A stretch of 64,000 bases of DNA, from the NCBI RefSeq assembly GCF_006094275.1, contig NZ_CP034412.1, forward strand, positions 2,666,001-2,730,000. The letters are read 5' to 3'. This document shows positions 32,451 to 41,384 of this stretch, in pieces; position 1 is the stretch's first letter, and every line of letters begins with the position of its first letter. The notes beneath the pieces were generated by a model. It saw only the letters and a program-made list of their open reading frames with translations. It ran no database searches and was not told where the DNA came from. The DNA comes from Glutamicibacter creatinolyticus. Lineage in GTDB: Bacteria > Actinomycetota > Actinomycetes > Actinomycetales > Micrococcaceae. A program made the position numbers and the translations under genes.

Positions 32451-33608
32451 ATGTCAGCATCAGCCGCGCCGGACTGGGACCCACGGTCCCCGGAGGTGCT
32501 AGAGGACCAGATTGCCGCCTACGACCGCCTCCGGGCCCAGTGCCCCGTCGCCCACAGCGAGTTCCTCGGCTACTCGGTGCTGGGGCACGAAGATGCGCTG
32601 CGGGTGCTGCATGATCCGGAAACGTTCAGCAACGCCGTCTCCCAGCGGCTGACCGTGCCCAATGGCATGGATCCACCGGAGCACACCGTCTACCGGGCGG
32701 TCAATGACCGCTACTTCACCCCGGAGCTGATGCGCCGCTTCGAGCCGGTGTGCCGGGAAGTGGCGCTCAGCCTGCTCCGGGAGCTGCCGCTGCACGAACC
32801 GATCGACGTGATTGAGCAGCTGGCCGAGGTCTATGCACTGCGCGCCCAGAGCGCGTTCCTGGGGTGGCCGCGGGAGCTGGAGGAACCGCTGCGCGCCTGG
32901 ACCGCGAAGAACCGCACGGCCACCTTGGCCCAGGACCGACCGGCGATGAAGGCCATCGCCGTGGAGTTTGACGGATACATTCGCCAGCTGCTCCAGCAGC
33001 GGCGCGAGGCCGGCCACCGCGCGCCGAAGGACCTGACGACCCAACTGCTGCATGAGCAGGTGTACGGCCGGCCGTTGAACGACGAGGAGCTGGTCAGCCT
33101 GTTGCGCAACTGGACGGTCGGTGAGCTGAGCACCATTGCCGCCAGTGTCGGGATCCTGGCCAATTTCCTGGCCACCCACCCGGAAATCCAGACCCGTCTG
33201 CGCGAGGATCCCTCGCTGATCGGGGCGGCCAACGACGAGATCCTGCGGGCGCACGCCCCGCTGATTGCCAACCGCCGGGTGGCCACCCGGGATGTGGAGG
33301 TCAACGGGCGGCTGATCCCGGCCGGTGAGCGGGTGACCGTGGTGTGGGCTTCGGCCAACCGCGATGAGAGCGTCTTCGGGGACCCGGATGAGTTCCGCCT
33401 GGACCGGGATCCGGGGCTGAACCTGCTGTACGGGGCGGGCATCCACATCTGCCCGGGGGCGCCGCTGGCACGGCTGGAGTTGCGGGTGCTGGTCGAAGAA
33501 CTGCTCAAGCGCACCAGCAGCATTACCCCGGCCCCCGGCGCCCAGGCACCGGCCCGGGCCCACTACCCCGGCAGCGGGTACTCCACGCTGCCGCTGCAGC
33601 TGGACTGA
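32451..33608 (+). CDS. Cytochrome P450 (bacterial class I type)
   Basis: 385 aa from ATG 32451 with GGAGGAA 6-12 nt upstream. The haem loop LLYGAGIHICPGAPLAR places the axial ligand at Cys334. The K-helix ExxR is Glu263-Arg266 (NDEILRAHAP), and the meander is intact (ANRDESVFGDPDEFRLDRDP). The I-helix reads RNWTVGELSTIAASVG (about 219-234) in place of the usual AGxDTT, a variant I recall from one subgroup of soluble actinobacterial P450s. DPPEHTVYR is the C-helix heme-propionate motif. No ferredoxin is adjacent; the Rieske chain at 28-29 kb is not the usual partner. Substrate unknown. Confidence 0.9.
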   Translation: MSASAAPDWDPRSPEVLEDQIAAYDRLRAQCPVAHSEFLGYSVLGHEDALRVLHDPETFSNAVSQRLTVPNGMDPPEHTVYRAVNDRYFTPELMRRFEPVCREVALSLLRELPLHEPIDVIEQLAEVYALRAQSAFLGWPRELEEPLRAWTAKNRTATLAQDRPAMKAIAVEFDGYIRQLLQQRREAGHRAPKDLTTQLLHEQVYGRPLNDEELVSLLRNWTVGELSTIAASVGILANFLATHPEIQTRLREDPSLIGAANDEILRAHAPLIANRRVATRDVEVNGRLIPAGERVTVVWASANRDESVFGDPDEFRLDRDPGLNLLYGAGIHICPGAPLARLELRVLVEELLKRTSSITPAPGAQAPARAHYPGSGYSTLPLQLD

Positions 33609-33627
33609 ACCGGCCGCGAGCCACAAA

Positions 33628-33676
33628 CCGCCAGCAGGCGCCGTCCCCCTTGGTGGGGGACGGCGCCTGCTGGCGG
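33628..33676. terminator. Very long perfect hairpin between convergent genes
   Basis: Two 22-nt arms (33628-33649 and 33655-33676) are perfectly complementary around a 5-nt loop TTGGT. It separates the P450 from the convergent FadR-type regulator. There is no T-run, but ACAAA on the left gives a short TTTGT on the minus strand. Confidence 0.75.
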
Positions 33677-33705
33677 TAAGGAAGCTGCCGGGTCCGGAAC
33701 CCGGC

Positions 33706-34416
33706 CTAGAAGCGGGTCTGCTGGTAGAACCAGTTGATGTGTTCCTCCAGCATGTGCGCGGCCCGTTCCCGGTTGTTGTTGGCAAACGCGCGGTGGATTG
33801 CCTTGTGCTGGCGGCGCAGCACCTTCACGATCGGCTGCCAGGTCGCATCGTCCGGGATGGCCGAGGCCACGTAGTCGCTGATCGAGTGGCGCAGGGATTC
33901 CATCATCGCCTCCACCACCGAGTTGCCGGCCATCGAGGAGAGCAGCACATGGAACTCGGCGTCAATGCGGTGGAACTCGTCGCGGGAAAGCTGCGGGTCA
34001 TCCATGCGCATGATCAACACCGCGGTGCGCTCGATCACCTGTTGGGCGTGGATCGGGTCGCGCGGGGTCATCTGCGCCGCCCAGGTCTCCAGCAGGATCC
34101 GGGACTCCACGATCTCCCGAACCTGGATGCCCTTGGCCGCCACGTGCAGGCGCAGCGCCTGGGACAGCCCGGCCGAGGGGTTGGAGATGATCACCGCCCC
34201 GGAGTTCGGGCCCGAACCGGTGGAGGTGCGCACCACGCCCATCACGTCCAGAATGCGGATTGCGTCGCGCACCGAGGCCCGGGAGATCCCATGGGCTTCG
34301 GCCAGCGCCCGCTCCCCGGGCAGCTGATCGCCCAGATTCAGCTTCCCGGTTCGCAGGTCACGCTCAATGGCCTCCAGGACCACCTGATAGGCACGCGGAG
34401 TTGGCTTTGTAGACAT
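33706..34416 (-). CDS. FadR/GntR-family regulator of the lactate genes (LldR-like)
   Basis: 236 aa. The GntR winged helix (LNLGDQLPGERALAEAHGIS, RASVRDAIRILDVMGVVRTS) is followed by an FCD domain (about residues 85-230) with metal/ligand residues in FHRIDAEFHVLLSSMAGNS and RRQHKAIHRAFANN. It lies 45 nt downstream of lldP on the same strand. Three copies of TGGTCAGACCA in the lldP-lutA intergenic region agree with the TNGTNNNACNA operator known for LldR/PdhR-type regulators, so it very likely represses both units, relieved by lactate. Confidence 0.88.
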   Translation of the reverse strand: MSTKPTPRAYQVVLEAIERDLRTGKLNLGDQLPGERALAEAHGISRASVRDAIRILDVMGVVRTSTGSGPNSGAVIISNPSAGLSQALRLHVAAKGIQVREIVESRILLETWAAQMTPRDPIHAQQVIERTAVLIMRMDDPQLSRDEFHRIDAEFHVLLSSMAGNSVVEAMMESLRHSISDYVASAIPDDATWQPIVKVLRRQHKAIHRAFANNNRERAAHMLEEHINWFYQQTRF

Positions 34417-34461
34417 CAGAACCCATTTTAGTGTGTTGCGCCGTTGGCCAGGGCCACGGGC

Positions 34462-36141
34462 CTAGTGCGGCAGCATCCAGCTGAGCACCGGGGTGGACTG
34501 CAGGTAGACCAGCACGCACAGCACCAGCAGCATGCCCACCGACCAGCCGGCCACCTTCTTCAGGATCACCGACTCTTGGCCTTCCATCTTCACCGCGGTC
34601 GCCGCGATGGCCAGGTTCTGCGGGGAGATCAGCTTGCCGACCACGCCGCCGGAGGTGTTGGCGGCCACCAGCAGGGTCGGGTCGATGCCCGCGTTGACCC
34701 CGGCGGTCTGCTGCAGCTTGGCGAACAGGGCGTTCGCGCTGGTGTCCGAGCCGGTCACCGCGGTGCCGATCCAGCCCAGGATGGGCGAGAGGAAGGCGAA
34801 CGCGCCACCGGCCCCGGCCATCCAGGTGCCGATGGTGATGGTCTGCCCGGACAGGTTCATCACGTAGGCCAGGCCCAGCACCGAGAGGATGGTCAGCGCC
34901 GCAAAGCGCATGTTGTACACGGTGCGCCCGATCTCGGCGATCGCGTTGCCCACGGCGATCGGGTACTTGCCCCCGTCATCGAACTTGGAGTACACGATGG
35001 CCACGATCAGCCCGGTGATCAGCAGCAGGGTGCCGGGGGTGGAGAGCCAGTTGAAATTGTAGATCGTCGAGGAGACCGCCTCGCCGTTGCCGTCCACGAT
35101 GTTCCCGTGCAGCCCCGGCCAGCCGAACTTCACGTCGGTGGCGGCCAGCGCCGCCGGGATGTCCACGCCCAGGCGCCACAGCTTGGCCACACCGAAGATC
35201 AGGATCACCAGCACATAGGGGAACAACGCCATCCAGGTCGCCCCCGGGCGCAGGTTGCGGTTCGCGTCCACCGGCTTGGCCAGCGCCTCGGGGGTGAGGA
35301 TGCGCTCGCGGGCCTCGTCGGCGCCCTTGGGCTTCCACACCTGCAAGAAGAGCACCGCAACGCCCAGGCCCACCAGCGAGGCGACGATGTCGGTCAGTTC
35401 ATAGGAGAAGTAGGTCGCGCACAGCCACTGGGCGATGGCGAAGGAAATGCCGATCACCAGGGTCACCGGAAGGGTCTGGCGCATGCTGCGCCACCCGGCG
35501 ATGACCAGCACCAGCACGGTGGGGACGAACAGGGCCAGCACCGGGGACTGGTGTCCGACGGTGGCGCCGATCTCCGCGGCCGGGATCCCGGTCAGCGCAC
35601 CGGCGGTGGTGATCGGGATGGCCACGGCGCCAAAGGCCACCGGGGCGGTGTTGGCGATCAGCACGGCACTGGCCGCTCGCAGCGGGGAGAGTCCCAGGGC
35701 CAGCAGCATGGTGGCGGTGATCGCCACCGGGGCACCGAACCCGGCCAGCGCCTCCAGCAGGCCGCCGAAGCAGAACGCGATCAGCACCGTCTGGATGCGC
35801 ACATCCCCGCCGCCGATCACGTCAAAGACCCGGCGCAGGTCCTCGAAGCGCCCGGAGACCACGGTGACCTGGTAGAGCCAGATCGCCATGACCACGATCC
35901 ACACGATGGGGAAGGCGCCGAACACCACGCCCATCACCCCGGAGTTGATGGCCAGCCCCACCGGCATCTGCCAGCCAAAGATCGCCACGATGATTGCGAC
36001 CAAAAGGGAGCTGAGTCCGGCATAGTGGGCCTTGACCTTAACTACGGCCAGCATGACAAAGAAGGTGAGCAGCGGGATCAGGGCGACCAGCGCGGAGATG
36101 GCCACGCTGCCGGCGATCGGCTCGGTTGATGGTGTAAACAC
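34462..36141 (-). CDS. lldP: L-lactate permease
   Basis: 559 aa, about 12-14 membrane helices, full length for LldP/LctP. Typical segments are FGGLLEALAGFGAPVAITAT, GHQSPVLALFVPTVLV, GWIGTAVTGSDTSANALF and NTSGGVVGKLISPQNLAIAA. It imports L-lactate (also glycolate) with protons. The gene is divergent from lutABC, with the three operators between them, and is followed by the regulator gene. Confidence 0.94.
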   Translation of the reverse strand: MFTPSTEPIAGSVAISALVALIPLLTFFVMLAVVKVKAHYAGLSSLLVAIIVAIFGWQMPVGLAINSGVMGVVFGAFPIVWIVVMAIWLYQVTVVSGRFEDLRRVFDVIGGGDVRIQTVLIAFCFGGLLEALAGFGAPVAITATMLLALGLSPLRAASAVLIANTAPVAFGAVAIPITTAGALTGIPAAEIGATVGHQSPVLALFVPTVLVLVIAGWRSMRQTLPVTLVIGISFAIAQWLCATYFSYELTDIVASLVGLGVAVLFLQVWKPKGADEARERILTPEALAKPVDANRNLRPGATWMALFPYVLVILIFGVAKLWRLGVDIPAALAATDVKFGWPGLHGNIVDGNGEAVSSTIYNFNWLSTPGTLLLITGLIVAIVYSKFDDGGKYPIAVGNAIAEIGRTVYNMRFAALTILSVLGLAYVMNLSGQTITIGTWMAGAGGAFAFLSPILGWIGTAVTGSDTSANALFAKLQQTAGVNAGIDPTLLVAANTSGGVVGKLISPQNLAIAATAVKMEGQESVILKKVAGWSVGMLLVLCVLVYLQSTPVLSWMLPH

Positions 36142-36164
36142 GGTGTGGGCGTCCTTACTAGTGA

Positions 36165-36265
36165 TGGTCAGACCACATATGGTCAGACCACCGATAATAC
36201 AAGGTGAGTGCTATCACAACAAGTCTTGACGGGATTCGAAAGATGCGCCTAGTATGGTCAGACCA
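36165..36265. promoter_or_regulatory. Three perfect TGGTCAGACCA operators of the lactate genes
   Basis: TGGTCAGACCA occurs at 36165-36175, 36180-36190 and 36255-36265 in the 145-bp region between lldP and lutA. The first two are 15 bp apart, close to lldP; the third is 22 nt before the lutA ATG. Each is a palindrome (TGGTC-A-GACCA), matching the LldR/FadR operator consensus TNGTNNNACNA. One site per unit plus an extra at lldP suggests joint control. Confidence 0.9.
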
Positions 36266-36286
36266 CACAGCGAGAGAGTTATTCTT

Positions 36287-37051
36287 ATGCGTATTGCACT
36301 CTTTGCCACCTGCATCGTCGACGCGATGTACCCGGAAACGGCCAAGTCCACGGTGAAAATCCTGGAACGCCTTGGCCATGAGGTGATCTTCCCGGCCGGC
36401 CAGGCCTGCTGCGGGCAGATGCACATGAATTCCGGCTACATGCCCGAGGCGCTGCCGGTGGTTGAAAACCATGTCCAGGCCTTCGAGCGCGCCGACTACG
36501 ACGTGGCCGTGGCACCCTCCGGATCCTGCGTCTCCTCCCTGAAGCACCAGCACGGCATGCTGGCCGAGCGGCTGGGCAAGCCGGACCTGAAGTCCCGCGC
36601 CGCGGAGGTCGCCGGACGCACCTACGAGCTCTCGCAGCTGCTCACCGACGTCTTGGGCATCACCAACGCCGCCGAACAGCTGGGCAGCTACTTCCCGCAC
36701 AGCGTCACCTACCACCCTTCCTGCCACGGCATGCGCCTGCTGAAGCTGGGCGACCGGCAGCTGGACCTGCTCAAGTCGGTGGGTGGGATCACCGTGGAGG
36801 AGCTGCCCGAGGCAGACCAGTGCTGCGGCTTTGGCGGCACCTTCTCCATCAAGAACTCCGATGTCTCCTCGGCGATGCTGCAGGACAAGGCCCGCAACAT
36901 CGCCTCCACCGGCGCCTCGCTGTGCGTCGGCGGGGACGTCTCCTGCCTGATGCACATCGGTGGCGGGCTCTCACGCAATGGCCAGAAGCCGGGCACCATG
37001 CACCTGGCCAACATCCTGGCCAGCACGAAGGAAGAGATGGTGGCACTGTGA
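36287..37051 (+). CDS. lutA: Lactate utilisation protein A (CCG-domain iron-sulphur subunit)
   Basis: 254 aa from ATG 36287; the frame is open 11 codons upstream but that overlaps the operator. The two cysteine-rich CCG domains are visible: ATCIVDAMYP with ACCGQM (Cys41-42), and HPSCHGMRLL with DQCCGFGGTFS. LutABC oxidises L-lactate to pyruvate. The stop overlaps the lutB start by 4 nt (GTGA). Confidence 0.92.
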   Translation: MRIALFATCIVDAMYPETAKSTVKILERLGHEVIFPAGQACCGQMHMNSGYMPEALPVVENHVQAFERADYDVAVAPSGSCVSSLKHQHGMLAERLGKPDLKSRAAEVAGRTYELSQLLTDVLGITNAAEQLGSYFPHSVTYHPSCHGMRLLKLGDRQLDLLKSVGGITVEELPEADQCCGFGGTFSIKNSDVSSAMLQDKARNIASTGASLCVGGDVSCLMHIGGGLSRNGQKPGTMHLANILASTKEEMVAL

Positions 37052-38520
37052 GTCAGGTATTTTTGGGCATGCCGGCGGCCGGGGAAGGCAACCTGTTTGC
37101 CGATGAGTCCTTCCCGAAGGCCGCCCACCACGAGCTGCAGAACACCCAGCTGCGCGCGAACCTGCGCCACGCCACCCACTCCATCCGCGACAAGCGGCTG
37201 CGCGTGGTCGGCGAGCTGCCGGACTGGGAGTCGCTGCGCAACGCCGGGGAGGCGATCAAGAACCAGGCGATGGCACGGCTGGATGAGCGCCTGGAGGAGT
37301 TCGAGAAGAACTTCACCGCCCGCGGCGGCATCATCCACTGGGCCCGCGACGCGGCCGAGGCGAACCAGATCGTCACCGACCTGATCAAGCAGACCGGCTC
37401 CACCGAGGTGGTCAAGGTCAAGTCCATGGCCACCCAGGAAATCGGCTTGAACGAGCACCTGGAAACCCAGGGCATCGCCGCCTTCGAAACCGACCTGGCC
37501 GAACTGATCGTGCAGCTGGACCACGACAAGCCCAGCCACATCCTGGTCCCGGCGATCCACAAGAACCGCACCGAGGTGCGCGACATCTTCCTGCGCGAGA
37601 TGCCGGATGTGGATCCGAACCTAACCAATGAGCCGGCCAAGCTGGCCGAGGCCTCGCGCAAGCACCTGCGCAAGAAGTTCCTCTCCACCAAGGTGGCGAT
37701 CTCCGGGGCCAACTTCGCCCTGGCGGACACCGGCACCCTGGGCGTGGTGGAGTCCGAGGGCAACGGGCGCATGTGCCTGACCCTGCCCGAAACCCTGATC
37801 ACCGTGATGGGGATCGAGAAGGTGCTGCCCTCCTGGCAGGACATCGAGGTCTTCATGCAGCTGCTGCCGCGCTCCTCCACCGGGGAGCGGATGAACCCGT
37901 ACACCTCGCTGTGGACCGGGGTCACCGAGAACGACGGGCCGCAGAACGTGCACCTGGTGCTGATGGACAACGGGCGCACCCGGGCGCTGTCGGACCGCTT
38001 CGGGCGCAGCGCGCTGAACTGCATCCGCTGCTCGGCGTGCATGAACGTCTGCCCGGTGTACGAACGCACCGGCGGGCACGCCTACGGCTCGACCTACCCG
38101 GGCCCGATCGGCGCGATCCTCTCCCCGCTGCTGACCGGCATCGAGGCCGAGGAGAACAACTCCCTGCCCTACGCCTCCTCACTGTGCGGCGCCTGCTTTG
38201 ACGCCTGCCCGGTGAAGATCAACATCCCCGAAATCCTGGTGCACCTGCGCGGGGAGGACGTGGATTCCCAGCGCGGCAAGAAGCTGCTGCCCACCCAGAT
38301 GGACCTGCTGATGAAGGGCGGCTCCTGGGCGCTGGGCAAGGGCCGGAACCTGGACCTGCTGGAAAAGGGGCTGCCGCTGGGCAAGCTGGCCGCCGGCCGG
38401 GACAAGAAGATCAAGCGCCTGCCGGGCATCGCGGCGGGCTGGACCGCCAGCCGCGACATCCCGGCACCGCCAAGCAAGTCCTTCCGCGACTGGTGGAAGA
38501 GCGAGAAGGAGGGCAAATGA
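37048..38520 (+). CDS. lutB: Lactate utilisation protein B (ferredoxin-like iron-sulphur subunit)
   Basis: 490 aa from GTG 37048, which overlaps the lutA stop; an open frame further upstream is inside lutA and was not used. The LUD domain (about residues 70-300) carries VKVKSMATQEIGLNEHLE. Two 4Fe-4S motifs follow: Cys325-X2-Cys328-X2-Cys331-X3-Cys335 and Cys380-X2-Cys383-X3-Cys387. C-terminal LutB-type domain complete. ATGA overlap with lutC. Confidence 0.93.
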   Translation: MSQVFLGMPAAGEGNLFADESFPKAAHHELQNTQLRANLRHATHSIRDKRLRVVGELPDWESLRNAGEAIKNQAMARLDERLEEFEKNFTARGGIIHWARDAAEANQIVTDLIKQTGSTEVVKVKSMATQEIGLNEHLETQGIAAFETDLAELIVQLDHDKPSHILVPAIHKNRTEVRDIFLREMPDVDPNLTNEPAKLAEASRKHLRKKFLSTKVAISGANFALADTGTLGVVESEGNGRMCLTLPETLITVMGIEKVLPSWQDIEVFMQLLPRSSTGERMNPYTSLWTGVTENDGPQNVHLVLMDNGRTRALSDRFGRSALNCIRCSACMNVCPVYERTGGHAYGSTYPGPIGAILSPLLTGIEAEENNSLPYASSLCGACFDACPVKINIPEILVHLRGEDVDSQRGKKLLPTQMDLLMKGGSWALGKGRNLDLLEKGLPLGKLAAGRDKKIKRLPGIAAGWTASRDIPAPPSKSFRDWWKSEKEGK

Positions 38521-39149
38521 GCGCCAAGGAAGAGATCCTGGGCCGGATCCGCACCGCACTGGCCGATAACCCGCACGTGGAACCGGTGGTGCGCGACTAC
38601 CGCACCACCTCGCAGCTCAGCGAAACCGAGGTCATCGAACTGCTGGTGGACCGCCTGGTGGACTACAAGGCCGGGGTGGATGTCATCGAGGCCGAGCAGA
38701 TCGCCACCCACGTCGCCGCGAAGCTGGCCACCGCCCGCTCGGTGGTCTACCCGCACGGGCTGGACACCGGTTGGCTTCAGCAGCTGCCCGAGTCCATTGA
38801 GCGGCGCATCGACGCCCCGGGCCACGCCCTGGACATCCCGGTGCTCGATGAGACCAGCGCCGTGGTGACCTCCTCGGCGGTGTCCATCGCCGAGTCCGGC
38901 ACCATCATCCTGGACGGCGAACCCGACCAGGGCCGGCGCGCGATCTCCCTGGTGCCCGATCACCACGTGTGCATCGTGCCGGTCTCCACGATCGTGCAGC
39001 TGCTGCCCGAGGCCATGCCGCGCATGGACGTGACCCGCCCGCAAACCTGGATTTCCGGGCCGAGCGCCACCAGCGACATCGAGCTGGAGCGCGTCGAGGG
39101 CGTGCATGGGCCGCGCACCCTGGATGTGCTGATCGTGCGCGGGCTATAG
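38517..39149 (+). CDS. lutC: Lactate utilisation protein C (LUD domain)
   Basis: 210 aa from ATG 38517. A single LUD domain: EEILGRIRTALADN at the start, DETSAVVTSSAVSIAESGTI and the signature near PQTWISGPSATSDIELERVE-GVHGP at the end. It completes the LutABC lactate oxidation complex. The operon ends at a strong hairpin 20 nt downstream. Confidence 0.92.
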   Translation: MSAKEEILGRIRTALADNPHVEPVVRDYRTTSQLSETEVIELLVDRLVDYKAGVDVIEAEQIATHVAAKLATARSVVYPHGLDTGWLQQLPESIERRIDAPGHALDIPVLDETSAVVTSSAVSIAESGTIILDGEPDQGRRAISLVPDHHVCIVPVSTIVQLLPEAMPRMDVTRPQTWISGPSATSDIELERVEGVHGPRTLDVLIVRGL

Positions 39150-39168
39150 ACCCCTGCGCCCCCATTCG

Positions 39169-39213
39169 ATGGCCGGTTTCCCCGTTCCAAAATCTCCAAG
39201 GGAAGCCGGCCAT
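39169..39213 (+). terminator. Hairpin terminator of lutABC
   Basis: ATGGCCGGTTTCCC (39169-39182) pairs with GGGAAGCCGGCCAT (39200-39213) over 14 positions with one G-U, loop 17 nt, followed by TGCTTGT. Confidence 0.7.
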
Positions 39214-39323
39214 TGCTTGTACGACCGCCCAATAGGCTGCGCATCGCGCGCAGAAGATTCGGCTGCTCGGGAATGCTGGATGCTCCCCCTACCCCTGGTC
39301 GCGACATGCTCCACTATGAGGGA

Positions 39324-39446
39324 TTATTGTGTCCTTTTGCCTCGGTAAATTGACGAATGCACGGTTTCTTCGGTGCCGAACTGGGCGAACTTCCGGTTGT
39401 TGTCCTCAGCCTGCTTAAAGCCCCGCAGGAGTGCGATGGCTCCAAC
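39324..39446 (-). pseudogene. Possible C-terminal gene remnant downstream of the SdhA-like gene
   Basis: Forty codons on the minus strand read VGAIALLRGFKQAEDNNRKF then AQFGTEETVHSSIYRGKRTQ and a TAA, with codon choice that looks coding. There is no start codon at its head; the frame runs back out of phase into the end of the SdhA-like gene. This suggests the last part of a lost gene. I do not recognise the family. The remaining sequence 39214-39323 shows nothing. Confidence 0.35.
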
Positions 39447-39465
39447 GGTCTCTAAACTCGCGGGA

Positions 39466-41301
39466 CTACTCCACCAGCTTCCCGGCCGTGTCCACCTCAC
39501 CGATCAGCTCACTGATCTCGGCGGGCACCGGCGGGATCGACTCGCGCACCACCCCGCCGTGCGGGGACCAGACCAGGTTCACCTGCAGCTGCGGATCCTG
39601 CTCGGGGTAGTCGCTGCGGTTGTGGCAGCCGCGGGTTTCGCGCCGTTCCAGCGCCGCCTCCAGGGTGGCCCGGGCGGAGAGCGCCGCGGATTTCAGGTCA
39701 TAGGCGTGCGCCAGGTCCTGGAAGCCGGCAATGTCCGGGTGGATTCCCACGTTGGCCATCCGCGCTTCGATCTCATCCAGCCGGCGCAGCCCTTCGAGCA
39801 GGCCCGCCTCGTCACGCACCACCCCGGCGCACTCGGTCATCATGTCCCGGATCGCCCGTTGCAGGGAGCGCACGTTTTCCTGTCCGTCGGCGGCCAGCAG
39901 CCGCTCCAGCTCGCTGCGGGCCCGCGTCACCGCGGCGGCCGAACGGGTGTGGGACTCAAGCCCGGCCGAATACTCGGCGGCCGCCCGGCCCACGATCCGC
40001 CCAAACACCAGCAGCTCAATCAGCGAGTTGCCGCCCAGGCGGTTCGCCCCGTGCAGGCCACTGGAGGCCTCACCGATCGCGTACAGCCCCTCCACGTGCG
40101 TGGAGTGGTCTTCGGGACGCACCCACACCCCACCCATGGAGTAGTGCGCGGTCGGCGCGATCTCGATGGGTTCGCGGGTGATGTCCAGCATCTGCACCTC
40201 CAGCATGGTCTGGTACACCCGCGGCAGCCGCTCCATGATCAGCTGGCGCGGCAGGTGGGAGATGTCCAGCCAGACCCCGCCCTTCTTGGTGCCGCGTCCT
40301 TCCTTGATTTCCGTGTAGGCCGCCAGCGCCACCCGGTCGCGGGTGGACAGTTCCATGCGCTGCGGGTCGTAGCGTTCCATGAACCGCTCCCCCAGCCCGT
40401 TGCGCAGGATGCCGCCCTCGCCGCGGGCTGCCTCGGAGATCAGGGTGCCGGCCGCGTTTTCCGGTTCAATGATCCCCGAGGGGTGGAACTGCACCAGCTC
40501 CGGGTCGCGCAGCCGGGCCCCGGCCTCCACCGCCAGGCGGAAGGAGTCCCCGGTGTTCTCATCGCGCCGGGAGGAGGTCCGCCGCCAGATGCGGTTGTGT
40601 CCGCCGGCGGCCAGAATCACCGCATCGGCGTGGATCAGGTAGCGGGTGCCGTTGTTCACGTCGAAGCCGTACGCGCCGAACACGCGGTTGTCATGAGTGA
40701 GGATGTCGGTGATGTACACGGTATCCAGGATGGGGACCTGCAGCTGTTCACTGCGGCGGACCAGGCTGCGCTGGATTTCCAGGCCCGTGTAGTCCCCGGC
40801 GAACGCGGTGCGGCGGAAGGTGTGGGCACCAAAGAAGCGCTGGGAGATCCGTCCGTCCTCTTCACGGGCAAAACCCATCCCGTAGCGTTCCAGGTCCGCG
40901 ATGCCCTCGGCCGCTCCCTGCGCCACAATCTGCACGGTGTGCGGGTTGGCCAGGTAATAGCTTTCCTTGATGGTGTCCGCCGCATGCTGCTGCCAGCTGT
41001 CCTCGGCGTCCATGGTTCCCAGCGCGGCGTTGATGCCCCCGGCGGCCAGGGAGGTGTGGGCGTCGTGGCGGGGGCGCTTGCCCACGGCCAGCACGTCCAC
41101 CCCCAGTTCGGCCAGTTCAATGGCTGCGCGCAGCCCGGATCCGCCGGTGCCGATCACCAGCACGGCGGTGGAGATCTTGCGTTCCCGGATCTTGCCGGTG
41201 CCGCCGTCGAACCGGTGGCCGGTGGCGTTGTCGTTGGATTCGTTGTTCGTGGTGTCGCCGTTGTTGCCCGCGACGGAGCTGTTCATACCCATGGCTTCCA
41301 C
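39466..41301 (-). CDS. SdhA/FrdA-like FAD-binding fumarate reductase-type flavoprotein
   Basis: 611 aa. After a 40-residue Asn/Gly-rich N-terminus, the FAD site VLVIGTGGSGLRAAIELAEL, then DAHTSLAAGGINAALG (with the His that can hold FAD covalently), VQFHPSGI and ARGEGGILRNGLGERF (active-site Arg), HYSMGGVWV and ANRLGGNSLIELLVFGRIVG are all present. The C-terminal ETRGCHNRSDYPEQDP is the SdhA pattern. There are no FeS or membrane-anchor subunit genes beside it, so it may work alone or with subunits encoded elsewhere; L-aspartate oxidase is an alternative. The GTG at 41301 is taken as start, with ATGs at 41292 and 41286 possible. Confidence 0.82.
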   Translation of the reverse strand: MEAMGMNSSVAGNNGDTTNNESNDNATGHRFDGGTGKIRERKISTAVLVIGTGGSGLRAAIELAELGVDVLAVGKRPRHDAHTSLAAGGINAALGTMDAEDSWQQHAADTIKESYYLANPHTVQIVAQGAAEGIADLERYGMGFAREEDGRISQRFFGAHTFRRTAFAGDYTGLEIQRSLVRRSEQLQVPILDTVYITDILTHDNRVFGAYGFDVNNGTRYLIHADAVILAAGGHNRIWRRTSSRRDENTGDSFRLAVEAGARLRDPELVQFHPSGIIEPENAAGTLISEAARGEGGILRNGLGERFMERYDPQRMELSTRDRVALAAYTEIKEGRGTKKGGVWLDISHLPRQLIMERLPRVYQTMLEVQMLDITREPIEIAPTAHYSMGGVWVRPEDHSTHVEGLYAIGEASSGLHGANRLGGNSLIELLVFGRIVGRAAAEYSAGLESHTRSAAAVTRARSELERLLAADGQENVRSLQRAIRDMMTECAGVVRDEAGLLEGLRRLDEIEARMANVGIHPDIAGFQDLAHAYDLKSAALSARATLEAALERRETRGCHNRSDYPEQDPQLQVNLVWSPHGGVVRESIPPVPAEISELIGEVDTAGKLVE

Positions 41302-41384
41302 GCTAGAAACCCGACAACTATTAGTCCAATGAATTATTTTTCTGGTTTCGATGCGTTTTGACTATCGTCCTTTAGGCTGGAGCC

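Noticed and set aside
34444-36129. 561-codon plus-strand open frame
   Set aside because: His/Gly/Asp-rich shadow opposite lldP.
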